NCBI GenBank assembly: GCA_001898035.1
Contig: MKRX01000011.1
Span: 126,648-190,647, forward strand
DNA from: Armatimonadetes bacterium 55-13
GTDB lineage: Bacteria > Armatimonadota > Fimbriimonadia > Fimbriimonadales > Fimbriimonadaceae
DNA length: 64,000 nucleotides
Reading direction: 5' to 3'
In this document: one piece after another, positions 7,388 to 16,360 of the stretch
How the letters are laid out: each line of letters begins with the position of its first letter
Position numbering within the stretch: the stretch's first letter is position 1
The notes under the pieces: model-generated
What the model saw: only the letters and a program-made list of their open reading frames with translations
Told to the model about the DNA's origin: nothing
The model's database searches: none
Program-made: the position numbers and the translations under genes

Positions 7388-10072
7388 TCAATGGCCGTAA
7401 ATCTTTTGGCGGCGGATGAATGCTGCGGGGCTTCCTTCCAGAATCTGTTGAACCATATTTTTCGTTGCTTCCTTGTCAATTGATCCTCTATCAACAACCT
7501 TGCCAACGTCATTTTCTCTTTTCATTGGCAAAATTAATTCTGAGTCTCCAAGGACAGCTATGTTAGCGTTGTGAGTTACTAGAATAATTTGTCTTCGCTC
7601 TTTCACGGCTCGAAGGGTTGAAACGATACTTTCAAAAATGAACGCATTGTCCAGATCATCCTCAGGTTGATCGATTACAAGAGGAATATTGGATTCGGCC
7701 AGCATTGCAATTGTAAGTAAGATTGTATGCCTCTGACCGTCCGATAACTGTTTAACCGGTATTTCTCTTGGCGGCGAAGAAGTCGTTCTAACTATTATCA
7801 GTGGCTTGGGTTGTTTCGAGAGGATTTGCAACTCATATAAGACATTCCAAGGTGTCAACCTCTCTATTAGCTGCTTTGCCCATTCCTCTTTCAATTCGCA
7901 CTTCTCTTCAATACCCTTTACATCCTTTGCAAATACGAGATCAACGAGCTCTTGAGGCGTGAGGCTCTCACAAACAGCTTTACAGGTCACCTCTTGAAAG
8001 TAACTACCTGCCATTTTACTTTGCAAGAAACCTTGAAACTCATCCACAATTCCAGCGTCATCATACTTAACGAAGACTTTATAGTCTTTAATGCTCTGGG
8101 AAAGATTCTTGTTTACTTCCAACAGCTGAGCTTTTCTTCGTGAAGTCATTTTTTGTCTCGCGGAAACCAATTCATTCAAAAATTCCGTTCTCTCTCGTCG
8201 TATTGCCTGCAATGTCGTCTTCTTTTGGTCTGTCTTCGTAACTTCAACTGTTAGGGCGGCCCTATCTTTAATTAGTTGTGCAATTTCGGTCATATCTCCT
8301 GCCAAGCCGCGCGTTTTAAGGTCCGCGATTTTGGTGGCAATTTCTTCGTCAAGTTTTGCGTGCGATTGCTTTAACGCAGAGAGATGACGGTCGATTTCGG
8401 CGGCTTTCACCTTAAGCTCTTCTGTAAGTTCAGTAGCCTTTGTTGTAAGCAACTCGTTTGAATCTTCAATGACAGCCCTGAGGTTTCCCAGTTCTTTCTC
8501 TGACTCCGCCTCTCCTGTTAACTCGCCCGCGGTCTCAATCAGTTGATCGAAATCTCTCTGATAATCAGCCAATGTCACACCGCTGGCGTACATTAGACTG
8601 ATCTGCTCCAAATTTTGCACTACAGACTTTTCTGCAGCAATCTTTGTTTGAGCTTCGACTATTTCCTTTAGATTTCCCTCTTCAGCAATTTTAAGTTTCT
8701 TGGTTATGTCCGCGATTTGCTGACGACGTGGTCCGAGTTGGGAAGCATTTTCTTCTAGGGGAGCCAGTCTGGCAGCATTCTCTCTCAATTGGGACATGAG
8801 CGTAGTTTCTGTCGCTTCTAGGTCTTTTAAAGTAATATGTCGATCCAAAAAGTCTTGAAGTAAATCGGGCGAGTTGAGCGGATCTTTCGCGACTTCAGCT
8901 AGCATGCCTTGGCCGAAATACTCGATCCGAAAAGAATCTCTCGGAACCTCAGTTCTCGCATCGCCTTCTTTAGCTTGAACAGAAGGCGGATTGCCCCTCG
9001 TTCGCGTGTACATAAATCGAATTCCGTTGGCGTCTTCGCAAAATATATACGTTACGTCTGGGCAGTTTTCAACCTCTGCAAAGTCATCGATCATGCCAAG
9101 GCCATACGCTAACGCACGTATGGCGGTCGATTTGCCTGTTCCACGCCCGCCGATAAGACAATTGAGGTTATCGCTGAAGTGAAGCTTCTCGCCGTTCAGG
9201 AAACCTCCGGCTATTCCCATGCCTAATATCCGAGGAGTCAGACGTGGAACAGATTGCGTAGGACGAACCCGGGCGGTTGGATCGATCAGCGCTGTGCGAA
9301 ATGCAGACCAGCTCAACTCCGTCAGTTTTATTTTCGTCCAAACTTTATTGGGATCGGAAGACTCAAATTGAGCAAGGCTATGCGAATCCGAACCTTGGAG
9401 GTGGGCTAGGTGATGTCGACCTTCAAGCTTAACAGTGGCGGCCCTTGCGCTGTATATCTTTTTCCGTTCAGATCCTGCGGGGGAGGAGTCATCTTGATTG
9501 GAGTACCAATCGATGGTCGAAATGTCGTCATGTTCAAGGCCATAGAGTCCGGAGCTACAAATGATGTCACGCTTCCAGTCTTGGAACCCTGGCGCGAACT
9601 TCTCGAAGCCAGTTTTTTCCCTATCTATATGGGCCGCTACGCAGATAGCACCATGCTTTTCTGCTTCTGCAATAACGTCCGCCATGGACTTCGCAGTACG
9701 AGAATTTTCGGCGCCCATTTCTCCGATGAGCTCAATCTTGACGAGGAATTTTCCGAGTTCTTTATAGTTCTCGGGCGCGAAGTACACCAACAAATGACCA
9801 TGGGCTGTGGTTACTTCAACGCCCGGTAACACCATAAGCTTGTCTGCATACTGCTGGGCGTGAGCCATTGCGGCTTCTACGCTGATATTTGAGTTATGAT
9901 CAGTAATTGCGATAACGCTGAGGTTCTGTTTGACGGCAGAGTCTACGATAGCTTCTGGAGTTAGCGCAGGGTCTTTCACATCAGCGGATCCGCCGTAAGT
10001 ATGAATGTGCAGATCAACATTGAGGAATTTAGCTCCGTTGTCTACTGGTCGTATGTCTTTTAGAGCAATCAT
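7388..10072 (-). CDS. PHP domain plus SMC/ABC-type ATPase (TrlF-like), probable defence protein
   Basis: 894 residues. Residues 1-290 form a PHP metal-dependent phosphoesterase domain with the usual ligands: DLHIHT at about 20, ITDHNS at about 57, GVEVT near 83, AAHIDR near 147 and SDSH near 228. An AAA/ABC ATPase follows, with Walker A GGRGTGKST at about 307, a coiled-coil-rich middle (about 420-660), signature LSDGQ at about 774, Walker B LVIDQPEDDLD at about 798 and H-loop VTHN at about 832. This layout matches the TrlF and Spaf_1101-type ATPases, thought to act in anti-phage defence with the PHP domain as nuclease. Target and trigger here are unknown. The gene is much AT-richer than its surroundings (about 40% GC over 8041-8100), which indicates transfer. 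No separate partner protein is visible. Confidence 0.85.
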   Translation of the reverse strand: MIALKDIRPVDNGAKFLNVDLHIHTYGGSADVKDPALTPEAIVDSAVKQNLSVIAITDHNSNISVEAAMAHAQQYADKLMVLPGVEVTTAHGHLLVYFAPENYKELGKFLVKIELIGEMGAENSRTAKSMADVIAEAEKHGAICVAAHIDREKTGFEKFAPGFQDWKRDIICSSGLYGLEHDDISTIDWYSNQDDSSPAGSERKKIYSARAATVKLEGRHHLAHLQGSDSHSLAQFESSDPNKVWTKIKLTELSWSAFRTALIDPTARVRPTQSVPRLTPRILGMGIAGGFLNGEKLHFSDNLNCLIGGRGTGKSTAIRALAYGLGMIDDFAEVENCPDVTYIFCEDANGIRFMYTRTRGNPPSVQAKEGDARTEVPRDSFRIEYFGQGMLAEVAKDPLNSPDLLQDFLDRHITLKDLEATETTLMSQLRENAARLAPLEENASQLGPRRQQIADITKKLKIAEEGNLKEIVEAQTKIAAEKSVVQNLEQISLMYASGVTLADYQRDFDQLIETAGELTGEAESEKELGNLRAVIEDSNELLTTKATELTEELKVKAAEIDRHLSALKQSHAKLDEEIATKIADLKTRGLAGDMTEIAQLIKDRAALTVEVTKTDQKKTTLQAIRRERTEFLNELVSARQKMTSRRKAQLLEVNKNLSQSIKDYKVFVKYDDAGIVDEFQGFLQSKMAGSYFQEVTCKAVCESLTPQELVDLVFAKDVKGIEEKCELKEEWAKQLIERLTPWNVLYELQILSKQPKPLIIVRTTSSPPREIPVKQLSDGQRHTILLTIAMLAESNIPLVIDQPEDDLDNAFIFESIVSTLRAVKERRQIILVTHNANIAVLGDSELILPMKRENDVGKVVDRGSIDKEATKNMVQQILEGSPAAFIRRQKIYGH

Positions 10073-10638
10073 GTTTGCTGAAGGATCATTCGTTCAGCGC
10101 ATTTAACGCAAAAACTTTCCAGATTGGTGGACATTATTACGGCCAACCAATGCAACTTTCAATACTAAACTATGCATAGCACGGTGCAGCGCGCTATGAT
10201 AGCAATGCTTAAACTACCTCAAAGGCCGTGCCTTTCTCATGGATTGACTACAAAGAACCGAAACAGCCACTACACGAGGGAACTGCTTCTTAAGGCTCTC
10301 GATCTATTACATCTGATTGGCCGCTGCCTTGGCCGAGATTGTCCGCGGAGACGCGCCTGCATTTTCGCGCGGAAAAAACCTAACGGAAAGGCAAATCCCC
10401 AGAGGTGCCGCAATGACAGCATCCGGTTATGATGAACCGCTCTTGCTCTAGGTGAGCCAGGTCTGCAAGAAGCCTCAGCACTGCGAAGCGCTGGCCTATG
10501 CACGAAAGAACTCGCGCATATCCGCGGCGGGAAGAGCATCCGCATTCTGCGAGAAGCGCAGGACGCTAGATCGGCAAAAAATGCGTTCAGCAGTCAGTGG
10601 CTGACAACTACGACGCCAACCACTGACCACCTTGCTAA
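10073..10638. other. Gene-free stretch downstream of the island
   Basis: About 565 bases. The longest frames (10172-10432 plus, 10270-10545 minus) are rich in Arg, Cys and Pro, overlap each other in antisense and look like shadows. GC rises from the island level back to that of the host chromosome across this stretch, so it probably holds the other island boundary. Confidence 0.5.
10593..10627 (-). terminator. Possible terminator of the ArsR/AHSA1 operon
   Basis: GTCAGTGG (10593-10600) pairs with CCACTGAC (10620-10627), just past the AHSA1 stop. A TTTTTT run on the minus strand begins about 13 nt after the stem, which is farther than usual. Confidence 0.4.
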
Positions 10639-11103
10639 TCACAAACCAGCCAAAAGCTCTTCCAGTTGCTCAAGCACCTCGGGCATCGCGCCCGTCGCCC
10701 CGGTATCGACCGCTTCCTTGGACGGGTAGCGGTCGTGGATGGTGAGGAGGGTCTTGCCTTCTTTTTCCTCGAAGGTCACCGTGGTGACGGTTTGGCCGGC
10801 GTCTCCTTCGTCGTTAGTCCAGACGAGGCGGGAGTTGGGGACGACTTCTAGGTACGTGCCGAAGAACTCCATAGTGGAGCCTTCGTGCAGGAACTTCAGG
10901 CGATACTCGCCGCCGACGCGGACGTCCAGTTCGCAGGACACCAGGTTCAGGCCGTAGGATTTGGGGACCCACCATCTCTTGAAGAGGTCGGCGTTGGTCC
11001 AGGCCTCGAAGACGATATGGGGCAAGGCGTTGAGGGTGCGGGTGACGACGAGTTCGACATCCGAGACTCGCTCCACATTCGTGGGATTCTTAGTGACTTC
11101 CAT
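10639..11103 (-). CDS. SRPBCC/AHSA1-domain protein
   Basis: 154 residues of the START-like SRPBCC fold (activator of Hsp90 ATPase homolog 1-like group). The N-terminal VTRTLNALPHIVFEAWTNADLFKRWW is the usual first helix-grip segment, and GEYRLKF and GTYLEVVPNSRLVWT follow in family order. Such proteins bind small hydrophobic ligands in a cavity; the ligand is unknown. The start overlaps the end of the ArsR gene by 14 nt, so the two are translationally coupled. ArsR-AHSA1 pairs are common in bacteria and appear to form a ligand-sensing module. Confidence 0.88.
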   Translation of the reverse strand: MEVTKNPTNVERVSDVELVVTRTLNALPHIVFEAWTNADLFKRWWVPKSYGLNLVSCELDVRVGGEYRLKFLHEGSTMEFFGTYLEVVPNSRLVWTNDEGDAGQTVTTVTFEEKEGKTLLTIHDRYPSKEAVDTGATGAMPEVLEQLEELLAGL

Positions 11104-11446
11104 TTGATTTCTCCTTTCGTTTCAGTTCCTCGACAACGGCGTCCAACTCATCGAAGCGCTCGGCCCAGAGTTGGCGATGCGTCTCGATCCAGGCGGCCTC
11201 TTCTTCCAGACCGCGCCGGCCGAGCTTGCAGGTCCGCACGCGTCCAACCTTCTCCGTGCGAACTAACCCCGCTTGCTCTAGGACGCCGATGTGTTTCTTC
11301 ATGCCCGTCAAGGTCATTTGAAACCGCTCGGCAAGCGCGGTGATGGATGCGTCCGCACGCCCGAGCTGCTCCAGAATGCCGCGCCGGGTGGCGTCCGCAA
11401 GGGCGCCGAACGTGGCATCGAATTGGCTTTGGCTATACTGAACCAT
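11090..11446 (-). CDS. ArsR-type winged-helix regulator of the AHSA1 gene
   Basis: 118 residues, one winged-helix domain. Recognition-helix region LAERFQMTLTGMKKHIGVLEQAGLV lies at about 38-62 and the wing VGRVRTCKLG at about 67-76. It lacks the ELCVCDL metal site of classical ArsR, so it is unlikely to sense metal. It probably represses its own operon. The start codon lies in the 4-nt spacer of a perfect 12-bp inverted repeat, and the -10 box TATACT lies 7 nt upstream inside the same repeat. The mRNA is therefore probably leaderless and the repressor site covers both promoter and start. Confidence 0.88.
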   Translation of the reverse strand: MVQYSQSQFDATFGALADATRRGILEQLGRADASITALAERFQMTLTGMKKHIGVLEQAGLVRTEKVGRVRTCKLGRRGLEEEAAWIETHRQLWAERFDELDAVVEELKRKEKSNGSH

Positions 11447-11460
11447 TTGGTTCAGTATAG
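11433..11460. promoter_or_regulatory. Operator/promoter overlapping the arsR start codon
   Basis: Perfect inverted repeat CTATACTGAACC (11433-11444), spacer ATTT, GGTTCAGTATAG (11449-11460). On the minus strand the distal arm contains TATACT (11459-11454), 7 nt before ATG at 11446. It fits autorepression by the ArsR protein. Confidence 0.7.
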
Positions 11461-11508
11461 TAGAGATGTGACGAAATGCAAAGAGATTTTTTTGAAATCA
11501 CGCCAAGG

Positions 11509-13458
11509 CTATCCGTGCTTGGGCGCCGTAACGCCCGGCCAATCGTCAGTTCGAAAGGGGATAGCGGGAAGACCCGCGCCGTTGTAGAGGGGAACATCCG
11601 GATTCCCCGCCCAGGCGTAGCGCACCGCGACCGGGTGGGGAACATCCGGGGAGCTTAGAACAACCTCATTTCCCCGAATCTCCGCCTTCGCCCAAAAGAA
11701 CTTACGGTCAGCCCCCGCAATCGCAAAGGCGTGGTCGGTAGAACCTCGGAAACTGAGCCCGCCGTTCGTCTCTTTAAACTGAACCCGCAGGTTGACTCCC
11801 TCGACTTTGAGACTCGTAAACCGGGGACCAGAGGCGACAATGGATTTGTCTCCGTAGGTCATGTTGAGGGCCACCAGCGCCAGGCGTCGCCCCACTTCTT
11901 GCTTGTTCACTGGGTGAATATCGTTCCACATTCCGATATCGATGGCCGTGGCCAGCCCCGCGTTACGGACCTTGGCGGCGGTCATGGCTTGGGCCTCTCT
12001 CAGTTCCGCCCATTCGTTGTCGCGAGGCTCATTCACCTTGCCCATGAAGTTGGCCAGCTGGACAATCAGGAACGGGAAATCGCCTTGGCCAAAGTGCATT
12101 CGCCAATCTTTGATCATCGCGGGAAGCAAGTCGCGATACTGATAGGCCCGATTCACATTGCTTTCGCCTTGGTACCAGATGACGCCCTTGATGGCCATGG
12201 GGACGAGCGGGGCAATCATGCCGTTGTAAAGCGCGGTGTCCGTATTGGCTTCATTGAAGAGCGCGATGGGCAAGCCCACTCTTCCCCTCAGATCCATGGT
12301 CGGCTTAAAGCGCCAGGTGGTGGGGAGCGGAATGTGATCGCCGCTACCGAAGTCCAAGAACTGGGCGGACGCCTCTGCGGTCATGCCCCCGTACCAACCC
12401 GTGTCCAGGCTCCTTACAGCGATGACATTGGCGCCTTCCTTAAGGAGTCCGGCAGGAATCTCGTAGTTGCGGGCGGCGCTCCATTCAAAGGTGGCGCCCA
12501 GGGTTTTGCCGTTAAGCCAGGTTCGGTCGCAATCCGAGACCGGCCCTAGGGAAAGGTGGGCCGGTTTGCCCGCGTGGGCCGCGTCCACCTCCACCGTCGT
12601 CCGGTACCAAACCGTCCCCACAAAGTCGCCAATTTTCAGGGTGTCGTACCGAACCGGCGAGGTCGCGACCTTCCAATCGGAGTCGCTTACTTCGGGTCGT
12701 TCCAATCCCATTTCCGGCTTTGAACCAGGATCGTTGGCATAGAACCAATCGTCCATTCGGCGCTCAAAGGTGGGCGCGCCGGGTTGCTTGGAGCCCTCGG
12801 CAAAGCCGACGGCCTGGCGGAAGTCATCCATCTTGAGGAGCGCATCTCGGCTCGTCCAGGCTTCCGCAACGGTGCCTCCCCAGCAAGATTGAACCAGTCC
12901 GATCGGGACATTGAGGCGTTGATTCAGCTCGCGCCCAAAAAAGTAGCCCGCCGCAGAAAAGCCTCCCCAAACGCCATGGGTGATCCCCTCCGGCGAGCAC
13001 ACTCGCCAAGTTCCCTCCGCATAAGCCTTGGGGGTGAGAGAGATGGCGCGGGGGACTTCATAGAGTCTTATCTTGGGGAAGTTGGCGTTCGCGATCTCTT
13101 CTGCCCCGTTCTGGACGTTGGCCACCCCCATCTCCATGTTGGATTGCCCGGTGCAGAGCCAAACATCGCCCACCAAGATGTCGTGGAATTCCACCCGTTG
13201 ACTACCGGTAACCGTCAGATCGTAGGGTCCGCCCGCCGCCGGAGGATCAAATCGGATTTGCCACTTACCATCGCTCCCTGCCCGCGTTCGAACGGTCTTT
13301 CCTTCAATGGTGAGCCGGACCTCTTCGCTCGGCTTGGTCCACCCCCAAAAGGTGTTGGGCCGGTTGCGTTGGAGGACCATGTGGTCGCCAAACACCGGGC
13401 TAAGGAAGGGTAAAGATGGAGTCTGTACGGAGAGGCTGAATAAGAGGCTAAGGATCAT
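11509..13458 (-). CDS. Secreted sialate O-acetylesterase-like SGNH hydrolase
   Basis: 649 residues with a short signal peptide (MILSLLFSLSVQT). SGNH block I is seen in LCTGQSNMEMG at about 100-110, and the later conserved GVIWYQGESNV at about 425-435. Between them residues about 255-345 form a GH2-like jelly-roll with VWYRTTVEV and WLNGKTLG, inserted as in other bacterial sialate O-acetylesterases. It removes acetyl groups from sialic acid or from other acetylated glycans. With GH43, GH78 and GH29 enzymes nearby the substrate may well be plant hemicellulose or pectin; that is inference. Confidence 0.88.
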   Translation of the reverse strand: MILSLLFSLSVQTPSLPFLSPVFGDHMVLQRNRPNTFWGWTKPSEEVRLTIEGKTVRTRAGSDGKWQIRFDPPAAGGPYDLTVTGSQRVEFHDILVGDVWLCTGQSNMEMGVANVQNGAEEIANANFPKIRLYEVPRAISLTPKAYAEGTWRVCSPEGITHGVWGGFSAAGYFFGRELNQRLNVPIGLVQSCWGGTVAEAWTSRDALLKMDDFRQAVGFAEGSKQPGAPTFERRMDDWFYANDPGSKPEMGLERPEVSDSDWKVATSPVRYDTLKIGDFVGTVWYRTTVEVDAAHAGKPAHLSLGPVSDCDRTWLNGKTLGATFEWSAARNYEIPAGLLKEGANVIAVRSLDTGWYGGMTAEASAQFLDFGSGDHIPLPTTWRFKPTMDLRGRVGLPIALFNEANTDTALYNGMIAPLVPMAIKGVIWYQGESNVNRAYQYRDLLPAMIKDWRMHFGQGDFPFLIVQLANFMGKVNEPRDNEWAELREAQAMTAAKVRNAGLATAIDIGMWNDIHPVNKQEVGRRLALVALNMTYGDKSIVASGPRFTSLKVEGVNLRVQFKETNGGLSFRGSTDHAFAIAGADRKFFWAKAEIRGNEVVLSSPDVPHPVAVRYAWAGNPDVPLYNGAGLPAIPFRTDDWPGVTAPKHG

Positions 13459-13482
13459 GTCGTTTGAATCTGCGTTGAGTCG

Positions 13483-14589
13483 TTACGGAATATTCAACAC
13501 CGTGTACTGCCCCACCTTCTTGGACATGGGTCCGGACTTCGATCCGTCGGTTCCGCCCGACCAAAGCACGACGCCGTTGGCCTTCACCAAGAACGTCGCG
13601 TAGCCCGAGGCGTAGGCGGCGGCAATCCCCGAAACATTGGGCTTTCGTGGCGATTGGATGTAGGTACCGCCACTCATTCCCAACCCGCCAAAGCCGTTAA
13701 AACCCCAACTGGTGACCGTGCCGTTGGTGTGAACGACCACGATGCAGCCGAGACCGGTGGTGACCTGCTTGGCTCCGGTGACTCCCTTCACCGGGATCGG
13801 ACTCATCGCCGCGCCGTCTCGTTTGCCATTGCCGAGCATCGAAGACCCATTGCTTCCCCAAACCCAGACTCGGCCGTCCGAAGTGATGGCAGCGTTCGCG
13901 CCGTCATCGTTCTTGTCGGCGGCGCACTGAATCACCCCCGAGAGCCCCTTGACCCGAACTGGAGTGGCAATGCACCGGCTGGAAGAACCTTGGCCGAGTT
14001 GACCGCTGGTGTTGCATCCCCAAGCCCATAAGGATTTGTCCTTCTTCAGGGCAAGCGTGGTTCGACCTCCGACCGAGATGGAGGTGACATCGCTCAGTCC
14101 CTCCACTTCGTGCGGCATACCGTCTTCTTTATCCGTGTCTTGCCCATCTCCCAAGACACCATAGGTGCGCTGGCCCCACGTCAGCACCTTGCCATCGCTT
14201 CGGAGTGCGACCGCGTGATTCCAACCGATGCCGATCTGCACGATGTTCTCTAGTCCCGCGATCTTGAGTGGCTTATTGGATTTGCCCACTCCGTTTCCCA
14301 GCAGGCTATGGCTAGAGCTTCCCCACCCATAAACCGTGCCGTCCTGCATCAGCGCCAGGGCCTGGCTGGTGGTTGCTTCCAACTGACGAACCGGGCCGCT
14401 GAGCGCGATTCGCTCAAAGTGGACCTCGGGCTTGGTATGCCAATCCGAATCCGGAATCATGTCCGGCGAATTCCCCCCGCAAGCCAGGACGCTTCCGTCC
14501 TTCTTCACAAAGAACCGAGGCACAACTCCGCTCACCCTAATGTCAGGACTGGGCCTAAGAAACGAGCAGGCAAGAAGCGTGAGAAGCAC
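13483..14589 (-). CDS. Secreted RCC1-repeat protein
   Basis: 368 residues beginning at GTG with a short hydrophobic leader (LLTLLACSFL). Most of the protein is RCC1-type repeats, recognised by units such as VYGWGSSSHSLLGNG, VLTWGQRTYGVLGDG, LWAWGCNTSGQLGQG and VWVWGSNGSSMLGNG, about seven blades in all. RCC1 propellers are protein-binding scaffolds; in bacteria secreted versions have no settled role. TAGAAT lies 5 nt before the GTG, so the mRNA may lack a leader. It lies 24 nt upstream of the sialate esterase gene on the same strand, so cotranscription is possible. Confidence 0.85.
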   Translation of the reverse strand: MLLTLLACSFLRPSPDIRVSGVVPRFFVKKDGSVLACGGNSPDMIPDSDWHTKPEVHFERIALSGPVRQLEATTSQALALMQDGTVYGWGSSSHSLLGNGVGKSNKPLKIAGLENIVQIGIGWNHAVALRSDGKVLTWGQRTYGVLGDGQDTDKEDGMPHEVEGLSDVTSISVGGRTTLALKKDKSLWAWGCNTSGQLGQGSSSRCIATPVRVKGLSGVIQCAADKNDDGANAAITSDGRVWVWGSNGSSMLGNGKRDGAAMSPIPVKGVTGAKQVTTGLGCIVVVHTNGTVTSWGFNGFGGLGMSGGTYIQSPRKPNVSGIAAAYASGYATFLVKANGVVLWSGGTDGSKSGPMSKKVGQYTVLNIP

Positions 14590-14718
14590 GCCTCATTCTA
14601 GCCCCTAGCTCTGCACACAATGGGTGGTCCGTAAAGTGCCGAAGACATCAAGACCTTGCCTGTCTCTATCGTGCTTGATGCCCAGGAGTAGCTTGATTAG
14701 CTTGACCATCAATGCCAA

Positions 14719-16317
14719 TCACTTTCCCGCCGGATCTTGGCGCATGGCAATCGGCACGTAACCCACTTCCAGCCCCTTCGGCGGCTTAACCAGCTGCGCC
14801 TTGTCCAGCGACGCCAGCGTCCCCCGGGTGGGTGGGGCCATGTATTGTTTTTCAGGGGTCCATTCGCGGTGCATCTTCTCCACTAGCGCCTGGAGCTTTG
14901 CCTTTTCGGCCAGACTCAGCCCAGCGTTTTGGAGGGCGGGTTGGTCGATGAAGCGGTACCAGTAGTAGGTGACCACGCTGCCATCGACCAGCTTGGCTTT
15001 ATACGGTCCGGAGCGGGGGCCGGGGGTGGTCCAGACGCCTTGGCCGTTTTCGGATGGGACGTAGGATTGGGTGGTGTCGGGCGAGGGGAAGGTGGCGAAT
15101 TTGAGACGGGAGCCCTCGGGGACGGAGGAAGCATCCACGGCCTGGATCTGACCCTCCTGGTGGCGATAGTAGGCAGGAAACTCGCCCTTGCGGACTCCTT
15201 TCTTCCACTGGGAGACGCGGGCCGGGTTCCAGTGGAGGCCAAAGGTATGTTCGTCGAGGGTGGCGGTGTTCACCCAATCGGTCACGCCACTCGCCCGCTC
15301 CTTCCCTCCCTGCTCCACCACCAGCGGGTTCGCTTTGAGAGGGGCGAGGAAGGCGCCTTTGGCGTCGAATCGGCCGCTCGGCATCGCGCCACCGTTCATC
15401 CAGGACTCCACTTGGTTCCACAGGGCTTGCTTGGAATACGCGGTCATGTTGTGCATCAGAACGGTTTGGCCGTCCTTGTCTACCGGGAATTGAATCTGCG
15501 GGATGCGGTGGTAGGTAGCCTCGCCCACCTTCTGGCTGACCAGCTCCGGCACGCCGCCGATCTCGATCGCGCCGCTGTTGGCCAGTCCGGGCAGCGCATC
15601 AAGCCCTCGGCCCACGGCGGGCGGGTGGTTTTGGGACATCTTGGACCAGATGCTGGGAATGTAAAACGCCACCGGCCCTCGGAAGTTGGCGGTATTCAGG
15701 AAGGCGGTCCAGCATTGGTTGCCGGTTTTGACGGGCCGGTCTTTGGTGGGAATGAGCGGAAGCGCCATCCAGGCGTAGCCAAAGAGTTGGCCGCAAGTAT
15801 CTCCGGCCAGGGTCACGCCGTCCGGGGGGATGAGGAGGCGGGAGCTAAGTTGGGCGATGCCCATCCACTCGCCGGGAAGCGGACGACCGTAGAAATCCCA
15901 ACCGGAAGTGGCGACCTCGTGGTTGTAACCATCCACGCTGCCGTTCATGCGAAACTTAGCGGTGGGGGCGAAGTAGCGGTTACTAGCCCAAAACCCCAGG
16001 CCGCCCTCGATGGTTTGAAACACCGTCCAAAAGCTCGGTCCTCGTTCCGGCATGGAGTCCCTCGCCACTGTCCCATGCGGAACCAGCGGTTCTTTGATCG
16101 ACCGATTATCCGGCAATATCCAGGTGCTGGCCAGGCCGATCTGGAACCCGGCGACCGGCTTTTCCAACAGCGGCCAGGCCGTGGAATAGAGGCTGACCCC
16201 ATAGCCAAACTCGGCGGGTGGATTCTGCACGGAGGCGTTGATGTATCCGTGCAGACCGCTGTGCTTGAGTTGAGGCGTGGAATCCTGAGAGATGGCCGCG
16301 AACAAAAGAGGTAACAC
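14719..16317 (-). CDS. Secreted protein of unknown function, 532 residues
   Basis: No family recognised. A GTG at 16317 begins VLPLLFAAISQDS, a short signal peptide. The frame is open to 16389, but that ATG overlaps the SDR gene and puts the hydrophobic segment 24 residues inside, so I prefer the GTG. The body has many Trp, Pro and Gly residues, for example around WILPDN, FWASNRYFAP and YYWYRFIDQPAL, suggesting a beta-rich extracellular fold. The C-terminal part mentions no catalytic signature I know. Codon use is normal for the region, so it is a genuine gene. Confidence 0.6.
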   Translation of the reverse strand: MLPLLFAAISQDSTPQLKHSGLHGYINASVQNPPAEFGYGVSLYSTAWPLLEKPVAGFQIGLASTWILPDNRSIKEPLVPHGTVARDSMPERGPSFWTVFQTIEGGLGFWASNRYFAPTAKFRMNGSVDGYNHEVATSGWDFYGRPLPGEWMGIAQLSSRLLIPPDGVTLAGDTCGQLFGYAWMALPLIPTKDRPVKTGNQCWTAFLNTANFRGPVAFYIPSIWSKMSQNHPPAVGRGLDALPGLANSGAIEIGGVPELVSQKVGEATYHRIPQIQFPVDKDGQTVLMHNMTAYSKQALWNQVESWMNGGAMPSGRFDAKGAFLAPLKANPLVVEQGGKERASGVTDWVNTATLDEHTFGLHWNPARVSQWKKGVRKGEFPAYYRHQEGQIQAVDASSVPEGSRLKFATFPSPDTTQSYVPSENGQGVWTTPGPRSGPYKAKLVDGSVVTYYWYRFIDQPALQNAGLSLAEKAKLQALVEKMHREWTPEKQYMAPPTRGTLASLDKAQLVKPPKGLEVGYVPIAMRQDPAGK

Positions 16318-16360
16318 GCGGCCAGTATAAAACGGTAAGCCTGAAAAGGAAAATCGGCCG

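Noticed and set aside
10172-10545. Two overlapping antisense frames of 86 and 91 codons
   Set aside because: Composition unlike real proteins here, no start context, no family features.
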